Position numbers and translations under genes: made by a program. The notes under the pieces were generated by a model, which saw only the letters and a list, made by a program, of their open reading frames with translations, did no database searches and was not told the origin of the DNA. 64,000 nt of DNA from Intrasporangium flavum (GTDB taxonomy: Bacteria > Actinomycetota > Actinomycetes > Actinomycetales > Dermatophilaceae): positions 142,075-206,074 of the forward strand of contig NZ_MLJO01000001.1 of assembly GCF_001956915.1 (NCBI RefSeq), written 5' to 3'. Positions 8,377-17,180 of the stretch are shown piece after piece (the stretch's first letter is position 1; every line of letters starts with the position of its first letter).

Positions 8377-8820
8377 TCAGTGGGCGGGTGAGACCGCCGG
8401 CTCGACGAGCTCGACGAGGACGCCACCGGCGTCCCTGGGGTGGATGAAGTTGACCCGGCTGTCGCTCGTGCCGCGCTTGGGGGTGTCGTAGAGCAGGCGC
8501 AGCCCGCGCTCGCGCAGCGTCGCGCAGACGGCGTCGATGTCGGCCACGCGGTAGGCGAGCTGCTGGATGCCCGGGCCGCTGCGGTCGAGGAACTTGGCGA
8601 TCGTCGACGCGGGCGACAGGGGCGCGAGCAGCTGGATGCAGGAGCCGGAGTCGCCGACGCCCATCATCGCCTCGCGCACGCCCTGCTCCTCGTTCGTCTC
8701 CTCGTGCAGCATCTGCATGCCGTACGTGTCGCGGTAGAAGGCGATGGCGGCGTCGAGGTCGGGCACCGCGATGCCGACGTGGTCGATGTGCGTGAACAGG
8801 GGACCGGTCAGCGTGCTCAT
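8377..8820 (-). CDS. mce: Methylmalonyl-CoA epimerase
   Basis: The 147-residue vicinal-oxygen-chelate protein interconverts (2R)- and (2S)-methylmalonyl-CoA, linking propionyl-CoA/ethylmalonyl-CoA products to methylmalonyl-CoA mutase. IDHVGIAV supplies the metal ligand His14, CIQLLAP supplies Gln63 and GVLVELVEP supplies Glu137. The segment where a classical epimerase has GIHHIA reads GIQQLA (Gln86-Gln87), so one expected metal-binding His is replaced. This variant seems common in Actinobacteria, but I cannot verify that here. A -10-like TACGTT 6 nt before the ATG suggests a leaderless mRNA. Its context beside thiolase and meaB supports the role. Confidence 0.88.
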   Translation of the reverse strand: MSTLTGPLFTHIDHVGIAVPDLDAAIAFYRDTYGMQMLHEETNEEQGVREAMMGVGDSGSCIQLLAPLSPASTIAKFLDRSGPGIQQLAYRVADIDAVCATLRERGLRLLYDTPKRGTSDSRVNFIHPRDAGGVLVELVEPAVSPAH

Positions 8821-8826
8821 GCGACC

Positions 8827-8832
8827 AACGTA
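8827..8832 (-). promoter_or_regulatory. -10-like element of mce
   Basis: TACGTT on the minus strand ends 6 nt before the ATG at 8820, consistent with a leaderless start. Confidence 0.4.
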
Positions 8833-8968
8833 GGACCGCCGCGCCCGGGGCAGAAGCCGGGACGCGTGTGCGCTTGGTCATGGTCGGGACGGGGGGTCCA
8901 GCGGCCGAGACTAGAGTGAACCGGACATCCGCCAGACATCCCCCGATGACGTTGGAGAGGCACTTCCC

Positions 8969-10174
8969 ATGACTTCTGACCGCCCCACCTCGGTGATCGT
9001 CGCCGGAGCCCGCACCCCGATGGGCCGGCTGCTCGGGTCGCTCAAGGACTTCTCCGGGGCCGACCTCGGCGGCATCGCGATCAAGGGCGCCCTCGAGAAG
9101 TCGGGCGTCGCGCCCGAGCAGGTCGAGTACGTCATCATGGGCCAGGTGCTGCAGGCCGGCGCCGGCCAGATCCCGGCCCGCCAGGCCGCCCACGCCGCCG
9201 GCATCCCGATGACCGTTCCGGCCCTGACGATCAACAAGGTCTGCCTCTCGGGCATCAACGCCATCGCCATGGCCGACCAGCTGATCCGCGCCGGCGAGTT
9301 CGACGTCGTCGTCGCCGGCGGCCAGGAGTCGATGACCAACGCGCCGCACCTCATGACGAAGTCGCGCGAGGGCTACAAGTACGGCGACGTGACGATGCGC
9401 GACCACATGGCCTTCGACGGCCTCTGGGACGCCTTCACCGATCAGGCCATGGGCCTGCTCACCGAGCAGGCCAACACCGGATCGCAGGCCTTCACCCGCG
9501 AGGAGCAGGACGAGTTCTCGGCGCGCAGCCACCAGCTCGCCGCCAAGGCGTGGAAGGACGGCCTCTTCGAGGACGAGGTCGTGCCGGTCAGCATCCCGCA
9601 GCGCAAGGGCGACCCGATCGAGTTCAAGAACGACGAGGGCATCCGCGCCGACACCACCGCCGCGTCGCTGTCGGGCCTGCGCCCCGCGTTCAGCAAGGAC
9701 GGCACCATCACCGCCGGGTCGGCCTCGCAGATCTCCGACGGCGCTGCCGCGGTCGTCGTCATGAGCCGGGCCAAGGCCGAGGAGCTCGGCCTGTCGTGGA
9801 TCGCCGAGATCGGCGCGCACGGCGTCGTCGCCGGCCCCGACTCGACGCTCCAGCAGCAGCCGGCCCGGGCCATCGCCCGAGCCTGCGAGAAGGAGGGCAT
9901 CACGCCCGCCGACCTCGACCTCGTCGAGATCAACGAGGCCTTCGCGGCCGTCGGCCTGGCCTCCGCCAAGGAGCTCGGCATCGACGTCGAGAAGGTCAAC
10001 GTCAACGGCGGCGCCATCGCCCTCGGCCACCCGATCGGCATGTCGGGGGCCCGCATCGCGCTGCACCTCGCGCTCGAGCTGAAGCGCCGCGGTGGCGGCG
10101 TCGGCGCGGCCGCGCTGTGCGGCGGTGGCGGTCAGGGCGACGCCCTCATCGTCCGCGTGCCGAAGACGGCCTGA
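8969..10174 (+). CDS. Acetyl-CoA C-acetyltransferase (thiolase)
   Basis: The 401-residue thiolase condenses two acetyl-CoA to acetoacetyl-CoA, or runs in reverse. The catalytic residues are Cys92 in NKVCLSG (acyl carrier), His354 in the GHPIG motif and Cys384 in CGGGGQG. A GGAGAGG ribosome binding site 8 nt upstream fixes the start. It lies next to mce, ccr and the fused dehydrogenase, so it probably supplies acetoacetyl-CoA to that route. meaB follows 37 nt downstream on the same strand. Confidence 0.94.
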   Translation: MTSDRPTSVIVAGARTPMGRLLGSLKDFSGADLGGIAIKGALEKSGVAPEQVEYVIMGQVLQAGAGQIPARQAAHAAGIPMTVPALTINKVCLSGINAIAMADQLIRAGEFDVVVAGGQESMTNAPHLMTKSREGYKYGDVTMRDHMAFDGLWDAFTDQAMGLLTEQANTGSQAFTREEQDEFSARSHQLAAKAWKDGLFEDEVVPVSIPQRKGDPIEFKNDEGIRADTTAASLSGLRPAFSKDGTITAGSASQISDGAAAVVVMSRAKAEELGLSWIAEIGAHGVVAGPDSTLQQQPARAIARACEKEGITPADLDLVEINEAFAAVGLASAKELGIDVEKVNVNGGAIALGHPIGMSGARIALHLALELKRRGGGVGAAALCGGGGQGDALIVRVPKTA

Positions 10175-10211
10175 GCCCGACGCGTCGCCGACGAGTTCGC
10201 CTGCGCCCCAC

Positions 10212-11180
10212 GTGAGCCCACGCCGCACCGTCGACGTCCCCGCCCTGGTCGAGTCGGCCCGGGCGGGGTCGCCGCGCGCCGTCGCGCGCCTCATCTCGCT
10301 CGTCGAGGACCGGCACGCGGCGCTGCGTGAGGTCATGGCCGCGCTGGCCCCGCACACGGGCAACGCGTGGGTCATCGGCCTCACCGGCTCGCCCGGCGTC
10401 GGCAAGTCCACCTCGACCACCGCCCTCGTCGGTGCCTTCCGCGAGCGGGGCCTGCGCGTCGGCGTGCTCGCCGTCGACCCCAGCTCGCCGTTCTCCGGCG
10501 GGGCGCTGCTCGGCGACCGCGTCCGGATGCAGGACCACGCCCTCGACCCCGAGGTCTACATCCGCTCGATGGCCTCCCGGGGCCACCTCGGCGGCCTCTC
10601 CTGGGCCACGCCGCAGGCCATCCGCGTGCTCGACGCCGCGGGCTGCGACGTCGTGCTCGTCGAGACCGTCGGCGTCGGGCAGTCGGAGGTCGAGATCGCG
10701 GGCCTGGCCGACACCTCGCTCGTGCTGCTGGCCCCCGGCATGGGCGACGGCATCCAGGCGGCCAAGGCCGGCATCCTCGAGATCGGCGACGTCTTCGTCG
10801 TCAACAAGGCCGACCGCGACGGTGCCGACGCCACGGTCCGCGACCTGCGGCACATGATCTCCCTCGGCGACCGCACCGAGCCAGGCCTGTGGCGTCCGCC
10901 GGTCGTGAAGACCGTTGCGGCACAAGGGATCGGCGTCGACGAGGTCATGGAGGCCCTCGACAAGCACCGGGCCTTCATCGAGGAGTCCGGCGAGCTCGGC
11001 CGGCGCCGCGAGCGCCGGGCCGCTGACGAGGTGCAGGCCATCGCCCTGGCGCAGCTGCGCTCCCGCTTCGCCCAGCTCGGGGGGCGCGCCGACCTCGCCT
11101 CGCTGGCGCAGGACGTCGTGGCCGGGCGGATCGACCCGTACGCCGCCGCCGACCGCCTCGTGGCCCACCTCGACGACTGA
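10212..11180 (+). CDS. meaB: Methylmalonyl-CoA mutase-associated GTPase MeaB (ArgK family)
   Basis: The 322-residue G3E-type GTPase protects and reloads adenosylcobalamin-dependent acyl-CoA mutases. The P-loop GSPGVGKST is near residue 60, followed by the VETVGVGQSE switch segment and the NKAD guanine-recognition motif. GTG at 10212 is chosen because it matches the usual N-terminus; the longer frame runs back into the thiolase gene. No strong ribosome binding site is seen, and the 37-nt gap suggests co-transcription with the thiolase. The mutase it serves is not in this window. Confidence 0.92.
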   Translation: MSPRRTVDVPALVESARAGSPRAVARLISLVEDRHAALREVMAALAPHTGNAWVIGLTGSPGVGKSTSTTALVGAFRERGLRVGVLAVDPSSPFSGGALLGDRVRMQDHALDPEVYIRSMASRGHLGGLSWATPQAIRVLDAAGCDVVLVETVGVGQSEVEIAGLADTSLVLLAPGMGDGIQAAKAGILEIGDVFVVNKADRDGADATVRDLRHMISLGDRTEPGLWRPPVVKTVAAQGIGVDEVMEALDKHRAFIEESGELGRRRERRAADEVQAIALAQLRSRFAQLGGRADLASLAQDVVAGRIDPYAAADRLVAHLDD

Positions 11181-11274
11181 GCCCCACGACCACTGGGCGT
11201 CGACGGGGGCGTGGGCCCCGGCGTCGACCGTAATTCCGTTGTGGGGCCGGCCCCGGCGGTGTCACCGTCGAGTC

Positions 11275-12282
11275 ATGGACATCATCCCGCTCGACCGCGA
11301 CGACGACGTCATGGTCAAGTCGCTCTACGGCATCGCCTCCCGCGTCGACGCCGTGTCGCGCGTGCACCCGATGCAGCGCACCGCCGAGGAGTTCGCCGCC
11401 TGGCTGCGCTTCGACTTCCCGGGTGAGCGCCTGGAGTCGGCCGTGGTCGTCGTCGACGGGACGCCCGTCGGCTGGTCGCAGCTGTACTTCCCGGAGCGCG
11501 AGAACCTCGACAAGTGCTGGACCGAGCTTCGCGTCGACCCCGAGCACCGCCGCAACGGCCACGGCAGCGCCCTGCTCGACTGGAGCGAGACGCAGGCCCG
11601 GGCCGGTGGGCGCTCCATGCTGCTCGCCGAGGTCTACGTGCCACAGGGCGACCGCGAGTCCCACCCCGACCGCGCCTTCGCCGAGAGCCGGGGCTACCGC
11701 GTCGCGAGCACCGAGATCGTGCGGTCGCTGCCGCTGCCGGTCAACGCCGACCTCATGGCGCGCGAGCGCGAGCGGGCCGCCGAGGCGATGGGCGACGCCT
11801 ACGAGGTGCGCGTCTTCACCGGTGGCGTGCCCGACGAGCTGCGCCAGGGCGTCTGCGACGCCTCGAACCGGCTCATCCTCGACGCCCCCACCGGCGACGT
11901 CGACTTCGAGCCGGAGTCGCAGACCGTCGAGGACTACCAGACGATGCTCGACCACCACGCGCGTGTCGGCAACACGCTGCTGACGGCCGTGGCCGTGCAC
12001 CGCGACACCGGCGTCGTGGCCGCCTACACCGACCTCAACGTGCCGCCCTCGGACCCCGACGTCGTGCACCAGTGGGGCACGCTCGTGCTGCCGGAGCACC
12101 GGGGACACCGGCTCGGCATGGCGGTCAAGGTGGCCAACCTCGACCTGCTCGCCGAGTCGTTCCCGCGCCGCACCCGCGTGCAGACGATGAACGACGAGCA
12201 GAACCCGTGGATGGTGCAGATCAACGTCGATCTCGGCTTCCGCATCACCGAGGAGGCCCTCTCGATGCGCAAGGACCTCTGA
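11275..12282 (+). CDS. Two-domain GNAT-family N-acetyltransferase
   Basis: The 335-residue protein appears to have two GNAT domains, like mycothiol synthase. The first carries LRVDPEHRRNGHGSALL (about 84-100), an acetyl-CoA binding motif of the R/Q-x-x-G-x-G/A type, and the second carries LVLPEHRGHRLGMAVK. The substrate is unknown. ATG at 11275 is used because the conserved region starts directly after it and the longer frame runs through meaB. The 94-nt gap after meaB is short. Confidence 0.78.
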   Translation: MDIIPLDRDDDVMVKSLYGIASRVDAVSRVHPMQRTAEEFAAWLRFDFPGERLESAVVVVDGTPVGWSQLYFPERENLDKCWTELRVDPEHRRNGHGSALLDWSETQARAGGRSMLLAEVYVPQGDRESHPDRAFAESRGYRVASTEIVRSLPLPVNADLMARERERAAEAMGDAYEVRVFTGGVPDELRQGVCDASNRLILDAPTGDVDFEPESQTVEDYQTMLDHHARVGNTLLTAVAVHRDTGVVAAYTDLNVPPSDPDVVHQWGTLVLPEHRGHRLGMAVKVANLDLLAESFPRRTRVQTMNDEQNPWMVQINVDLGFRITEEALSMRKDL

Positions 12283-12318
12283 GCCGGCCCTGGCCTGCGG
12301 CGCCAGGACCCGGCGGCC

Positions 12319-12324
12319 TACGGT
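12319..12324 (+). promoter_or_regulatory. -10-like element before the thiamine-binding protein gene
   Basis: TACGGT ends 6 nt before the ATG at 12331, the leaderless spacing seen at many starts in this window. Confidence 0.4.
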
Positions 12325-12330
12325 GAGCGC

Positions 12331-12642
12331 ATGCTGATCGCCTTCTCCGTCGCGCCCACCGTCGCCGCCGACGACACCGGATCCGTCAGCGACGCCGTCG
12401 CCTCGGCCATCCGGCTCGTGCGCGAGTCGGGCCTGCCGCACCGCACCGACGCGATGTTCACGACCGTCGAGGGGGAGTGGGACGAGTGCATGGCCCTCGT
12501 CAAGCGCTGCTGCGACGTCATCGCGGAGGTCTCGCCGCGCGTCGGGCTCGTGCTCAAGGCCGACATCCGGCCGGGGTTCACCGGTGAGCTCGACGGCAAG
12601 CTCGAACGGCTCGAGGCCGCCCTCGAGCGCCAGGATGGCTGA
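12331..12642 (+). CDS. MTH1187/YqgV-family thiamine-binding protein
   Basis: The 103-residue protein matches the small ferredoxin-fold family (formerly DUF77) whose members bind thiamine. The conserved pattern is an early strand beginning LIAFSVAP, then SGLPHRTDAMFTTVEGEWDECM in the middle and a VLKADIRPG strand near the end. The physiological role is unclear; it may buffer thiamine. The gene overlaps the next GNAT gene by 8 nt (ATG at 12635, stop at 12640-12642), so the two are probably co-translated. Confidence 0.85.
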   Translation: MLIAFSVAPTVAADDTGSVSDAVASAIRLVRESGLPHRTDAMFTTVEGEWDECMALVKRCCDVIAEVSPRVGLVLKADIRPGFTGELDGKLERLEAALERQDG

Positions 12643-13183
12643 CGGCGGCGCCCACGCCCACCCGGCGCCGGCGGGGCGCGCCCTGCCGGACGGCTGGCGC
12701 CTCGCGCCGCTGGTGGCCGCCGACTGCGACGAGCTCGGCCGCGTCCACATGGCCGTGTGGCGCGAGGCCTACGCCGGCATCATGCCGGCCGACTACCTCG
12801 CGGCCCTGAGCGAGGAGAACTGCGCCGCCCGCTGGCGCTCGATCGCGTCCGCGCCACGGGCCGAGGGCGGCACCCTCGTCGTGCGCGACCCCGACGGATG
12901 CGTCGCCGGCTTCGCGAGCGCCGGTCCGAGCCGCGACGACGACGCCCCGACGCGGTGGGAGCTCTACGCCGTCAACCTCGCCGCGCACGCCCGTGGCACC
13001 GGCGTCGCCGACGCGCTGTTCGACCGGCTCGTCGGCGACCGCGACGCCTCGCTCTGGGTCGTCGAGGCCAACGCCCGGGCGCGTGCCTTCTACGAGCGGC
13101 GCGGCTTCGCCGACGAGGGCAGCCGCACCGAGCACGAGCCGACCGGCACGACGGAGATCCGGATGGTGCGGCGCTCGGCCTGA
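12635..13183 (+). CDS. GNAT-family N-acetyltransferase
   Basis: The 182-residue single-domain GNAT has YAVNLAAHARGTGVADALFD as its acetyl-CoA pyrophosphate loop and NARARAFYERRGF as the C-terminal motif B, as in RimI-like enzymes. The early WREAYAGIMPADYL resembles small-molecule acetyltransferases annotated for antibiotics or polyamines, but the substrate cannot be assigned. Its ATG lies inside the end of the thiamine-binding gene (8-nt overlap), which decides the start. Confidence 0.82.
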   Translation: MADGGAHAHPAPAGRALPDGWRLAPLVAADCDELGRVHMAVWREAYAGIMPADYLAALSEENCAARWRSIASAPRAEGGTLVVRDPDGCVAGFASAGPSRDDDAPTRWELYAVNLAAHARGTGVADALFDRLVGDRDASLWVVEANARARAFYERRGFADEGSRTEHEPTGTTEIRMVRRSA

Positions 13184-13308
13184 TGACCCGGCCTGAGCCC
13201 GTTGGTGACGATGCGGTCACGATCCGGGGCCCGGCGGGCCACCCTGCGCCACGGGCCCGCCCGCAGGGGCACACTCACCCGCGGACACCGAGCCGGAAGG
13301 GGGCGGCA

Positions 13309-14049
13309 GTGGCGACAGGGACCGATGTCGGTCAGGGCGTGGGGCAGGTCAGGGACGATGCGCCGGGCACGGGGGCGGCTCGACCGTCTCCCCGTGTCGA
13401 GGTCGAGGGCCTCGGCGTGCGCTTCGGGCAGCGTAGGGCGCTCGAGGGCGTGCACCTCGTGGCCCGACCGGGCGTCGTCACCGCGGTGACGGGGCCCTCC
13501 GGGGCCGGCAAGTCGACGCTGCTCTGGGCCGTGGCCGGCGCGCTGACCGGAGCCGCGGTCGAGGGCAGCGTCCGCGTCGGTGGCACGACGGTACGCCCGA
13601 TCGGTGGCCGGTCCGCGACCCTCGCGCTGGGGATCGGCCTCATCCCGCAGGGCAACGGGCTCGCGTCGGTCCTCACGGCCCGCGAGAACTGCCTCGTGCC
13701 CCTGCTCGATACCGGCGTCGCGCCCCGCGAGGCCGCCGAGCGCGTGTCCGCGGCCCTGGCCGCCGTGGGTCTCGAGGAGTCGGGCGGCCACCTCATCGAG
13801 GAGCTGAGCGGCGGCCAGCAGCAGCGGGTCGCCGTGGCGCGGGCGCTCGCGGCGCGCAACGCCGTGCTGCTCGCCGACGAGCCGACCTCCGAGCTCGACC
13901 ACGTCAACCGCGAGCGGGTCCTCGAGCTGCTCCACGACCTCGCCGGTGCCGGCTGCACCGTGCTCATGGCGACCCACGACCCCGAGGCCGCCGCACAGGC
14001 CGCCGCCGAGGTGCACCTCGACGAGGGCCACGTGGTGAGCACCCGATGA
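13309..14049 (+). CDS. ABC transporter ATP-binding protein (LolD/MacB type), first ATPase of a three-gene exporter
   Basis: The 246-residue nucleotide-binding subunit has Walker A GPSGAGKST, an intact signature LSGGQQQRVAVARA, Walker B VLLADEPTSELD and the switch His in MATHD. GTG at 13309 is supported by GGAAGGGGG just upstream; the longer frame runs through the GNAT gene. The stop overlaps the permease start by ATGA. It would energise the FtsX-type permease encoded next, probably paired with the second ATPase at 17177. Confidence 0.88.
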   Translation: MATGTDVGQGVGQVRDDAPGTGAARPSPRVEVEGLGVRFGQRRALEGVHLVARPGVVTAVTGPSGAGKSTLLWAVAGALTGAAVEGSVRVGGTTVRPIGGRSATLALGIGLIPQGNGLASVLTARENCLVPLLDTGVAPREAAERVSAALAAVGLEESGGHLIEELSGGQQQRVAVARALAARNAVLLADEPTSELDHVNRERVLELLHDLAGAGCTVLMATHDPEAAAQAAAEVHLDEGHVVSTR

Positions 14050-17000
14050 GCGCGGGTCGCCTCGCCGTCGCGTGGTCGGCCGCCCGGCACCGGCGCGGAC
14101 AGGCCGTCGCGCTGGTGCTGCTCTCGACGCTCGTGACCGCCAGTGCCGTCCTCGGGCCGCTCTACGCCCGCTCGCTCGAGCACGCCCTCCTGCATGACGC
14201 CCTCGACCGGGCCAGCGTCATGTCCACCGGCGTCGTCGTCGAGCAGGGCTCCGACGGCACCTTCGTGCCGTCGACGCCGGCCGTGCTCTCACGGGTCCCG
14301 GCGCAGGTGCGCCCCTTCCTGCGGCCGCCGACCTCGATCGTGTCCGGTCAGGTCACGATGTCGATGTCGCCGCGACGTGGCGGCGGCGGCGTCCTCGTCA
14401 CCGCCTACGCGCCGGCCGCCGGCTGCGCACGCCTGACGCTCGTGAGCGGGCGCTGCCCGACGGCAGAGGCCGAGGTCCTGGTGTCCGCCGCGGAGGCCCG
14501 GTTCGAGGGCTGGAAGGTCGGCGACCGCGTCGGCTTCGCGTCCTCGCCGGGAGGACAGGTGCCCGACAGCCGGCTTCGCGACACCGCCCGGATCGTCGGC
14601 ACCTACGCGCAGGTGCTCGACGACACGTACTGGTTCGGCACGCGGCTCACCGGGCGCGCGGGCACCCGAGTCGTCGCCGGACTCGGCTCGTCCCCGCAGG
14701 TCGACGCCCCCGTCGTCGCGCCGGCGTTCTTCGAGAAGTACGCCGGGGGCTCGACGCTGACGGTGACGAGCGCTCTCGACCGCCCGCGCCTCGGGGTGGA
14801 CGACCTGCCGGGCATCGCCGCCGCCCTGGCGGCCGAGAAGGCCCGGCCCCAGGGCGACACCGCCGCACCGACCATCACCACGGCCCTCGACGACCTCGCC
14901 CGCACCGTCGTGCGGGGCCAGGCCCAGGCGTCGGTCCTCGTGCCGCTGCTCCTCGGCCAGCTCGCCCTCCTCGCGGCCGTCGTGCTCGGCCTCGCGGCCT
15001 CGGCGGCGGTCGAGCAGCGTCGCCCCGAGATCGCGCTCGTGCGCCTGCGCGGGCACGGTGTCCGGGGTGCGAGGCGGATGCTGCTCGCCGAACTCGGTGG
15101 CCTCGTCGCGGTCGGCGTGCCCCTCGGCGTCGTGGCGGCCGGCGTCCTCGACGTGCTCGTGTCGCGGGTCTGGCTGCCGGGTGGCGGGGCGCTCGACGTG
15201 CCGCTCGGCGCGGTCGTGGCTGCCGTCGCGGCCCTGGTCGTCGGCATCCTCACCGTCCTCGTGGCGGCCCGCGGGCCGCTCCGCGAGCCGATCCCGTCGC
15301 TGCTGCGCCGGGTGCCGCCCCGCCAGGGTGCCCTCGCGGTCGGGCTCGTCGACGCGGTGGTCGTCACCGTCGCCGCGGCCGGGGTGGTCACCATCGTGAC
15401 CGGGTCGGTGTCCGGGCCGGTCGTCCTCGCGACACCGGCGCTGCTCGCGCTCGCCGTCGGGCTGCTCCTCGCGATGCTCCTCATCCCGGTCGCCGCCCGC
15501 CTCGGGCACCTTGCGCTGCGCCGTGGACACGTGGCCGCCGGCGTCACCGCTCTGCAGGTGGCCCGCCGTCCGGGCGTGCGCCGCGTCGTCGCCATCGTCA
15601 CGGTCGCGTCGGCGCTGCTGGTCTTCGCCACGGACGCCTACCTCGCCGGGCAGCGCAACCGCGCCGAGCGGGCCTCGCTCGAGACCGGCGCGCAGGTCGT
15701 GCTCCAGACCGACTCCAAGGACCCCCGTCAGCTGCGATCGCTGTTGACGCGGCTCGACCCCGGTGCGACCTGGGTGGCCCCGGTGGCCCACCTGCAGCCC
15801 GGCAGCTCCGACGCCGTCGCGACGATGGCCGTGGTGCCCCGGGCGATGGCGCGGGTGGCGCTGCCCATCGGGGCGGGCTCCGGGCCGGCCGTGAGCTGGT
15901 CGTCGGTCCTGGCGTCCGATCTCGCCTCGGCCGAGCTCACCGGGCGGCGGGTCGCGGTCCAGGTGTCGGACGTGCGCATCGAGCGGGTGCTCACCGGCCT
16001 CGACCCGACGCCGACCGCGCCCGACCTGCTGCCCCTGCGGCTCGAGCTGCAGGACGCCGACGGCGGGTCCGTGTCCGTGCCGCTCGGTGCCGTGCCCTTC
16101 CGGCCGACGGGCACCACGACGCTCACGGCCGCCGTGCCGTGCGCCCCGCGCTCGTGCACGGTCGTCGGGATCAGCATCGACCGGGCGCCCGACGAGACGC
16201 GCCTGCTCGCCGGCGAGGTGATCGTCGCCCGGGTCGCCGCCCCGGGCGCGCCCCCGGTCGAGCTCGGCCGGCTGACCTGGTCCTCCTACGGCACCCCCTA
16301 CTCCCCGGACCGGCTGTCGGTCGGGAGCCCCGGGTTCTCCTACGTCACGACGAACCGGGCCGAACCGGCCGCGGCGCGCATCCGGTTCGCGTCGTCCGGT
16401 GGCATCGTCACCGCGTCGACCACGCCGGCCGCCCTGCCCGCCGTCGTCGCCCCCGCCACCCACGGAGCGACGCCCGAGGTGACCTCGGTCAGCGGGTTCG
16501 TGGGGACTGCCGTGACCGTCGCGGAGAAGGGGCGGGTGCGGGTCGTGCCGGGCGGCTTCACCAACGTCGCGCTCGTCGACTACGACGCCCTCGCGGCCCG
16601 GGCCAGCCGGCTCTACGCGAGCGGCTCCCTCGACGTGCTCGTGGCCGACCCGGCGCGCGTCGGCGAGGTGACCGCCGCCCTGGCCCGCTCCGGGGTCTCG
16701 GTGCGCGAACGGACCGACCGAGCCGAGGTGCTCGACGCGTTCGACCGGTCGGCGTCGGCGTGGTCGCTGCGCCTCGCGCTCGTCGTCGGCGTCCTCGCGC
16801 TGCTCATGGGTGCCCTCGTGCTCGTCCTCGTCGGCGTGACCTCGTGGCGCTCGCGCTCGCGCGACCTCGCCGCGCTGCGCCTGGCCGGCGTCGGCACCGG
16901 CACGCTGCGGCGCGTGGGCGTCGCCGAGCAGGTGGCCGTGATCGTCGTGGCCGTCGTGGTCGGCTCGGCCTGCGGCGTCGTCGGGGCGCGCCTCGCGCTG

Positions 17001-17180
17001 CGGCTCGTGCCGTTCTTCACGACCCCGTCCGACGTCTTCGTGCCCGACGTCCGGCCGGCCGTGGGGGCGATGGCCCTCTCGGCGGGCGTCACGATGGTGT
17101 GGCTCGTCGCCGTCGGCGTCCTCCTCGGGCTGTGGCTCGCCGGCCGCGCCGTCGTCTCGCGTGTGAGGGAGCAGCCGTGA
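14046..17180 (+). CDS. Large FtsX-type ABC transporter permease
   Basis: The 1044-residue membrane protein has a TM segment near 19-42, an outer domain of about 250 residues, a bundle of TM segments between about 297 and 488, a further TM at about 513-537, a second outer domain of about 360 residues, and three final TMs near 906-937, 961-990 and 1005-1037. This is a duplicated FtsX/MacB-type layout, typical of mechanotransmission or lipoprotein/peptide export systems. It overlaps both flanking ATPase genes by 4 nt (ATGA, GTGA). The substrate is unknown. A lipoprotein gene lies 230 bp downstream and could be a partner, which is a guess. Confidence 0.85.
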   Translation: MSAGRLAVAWSAARHRRGQAVALVLLSTLVTASAVLGPLYARSLEHALLHDALDRASVMSTGVVVEQGSDGTFVPSTPAVLSRVPAQVRPFLRPPTSIVSGQVTMSMSPRRGGGGVLVTAYAPAAGCARLTLVSGRCPTAEAEVLVSAAEARFEGWKVGDRVGFASSPGGQVPDSRLRDTARIVGTYAQVLDDTYWFGTRLTGRAGTRVVAGLGSSPQVDAPVVAPAFFEKYAGGSTLTVTSALDRPRLGVDDLPGIAAALAAEKARPQGDTAAPTITTALDDLARTVVRGQAQASVLVPLLLGQLALLAAVVLGLAASAAVEQRRPEIALVRLRGHGVRGARRMLLAELGGLVAVGVPLGVVAAGVLDVLVSRVWLPGGGALDVPLGAVVAAVAALVVGILTVLVAARGPLREPIPSLLRRVPPRQGALAVGLVDAVVVTVAAAGVVTIVTGSVSGPVVLATPALLALAVGLLLAMLLIPVAARLGHLALRRGHVAAGVTALQVARRPGVRRVVAIVTVASALLVFATDAYLAGQRNRAERASLETGAQVVLQTDSKDPRQLRSLLTRLDPGATWVAPVAHLQPGSSDAVATMAVVPRAMARVALPIGAGSGPAVSWSSVLASDLASAELTGRRVAVQVSDVRIERVLTGLDPTPTAPDLLPLRLELQDADGGSVSVPLGAVPFRPTGTTTLTAAVPCAPRSCTVVGISIDRAPDETRLLAGEVIVARVAAPGAPPVELGRLTWSSYGTPYSPDRLSVGSPGFSYVTTNRAEPAAARIRFASSGGIVTASTTPAALPAVVAPATHGATPEVTSVSGFVGTAVTVAEKGRVRVVPGGFTNVALVDYDALAARASRLYASGSLDVLVADPARVGEVTAALARSGVSVRERTDRAEVLDAFDRSASAWSLRLALVVGVLALLMGALVLVLVGVTSWRSRSRDLAALRLAGVGTGTLRRVGVAEQVAVIVVAVVVGSACGVVGARLALRLVPFFTTPSDVFVPDVRPAVGAMALSAGVTMVWLVAVGVLLGLWLAGRAVVSRVREQP

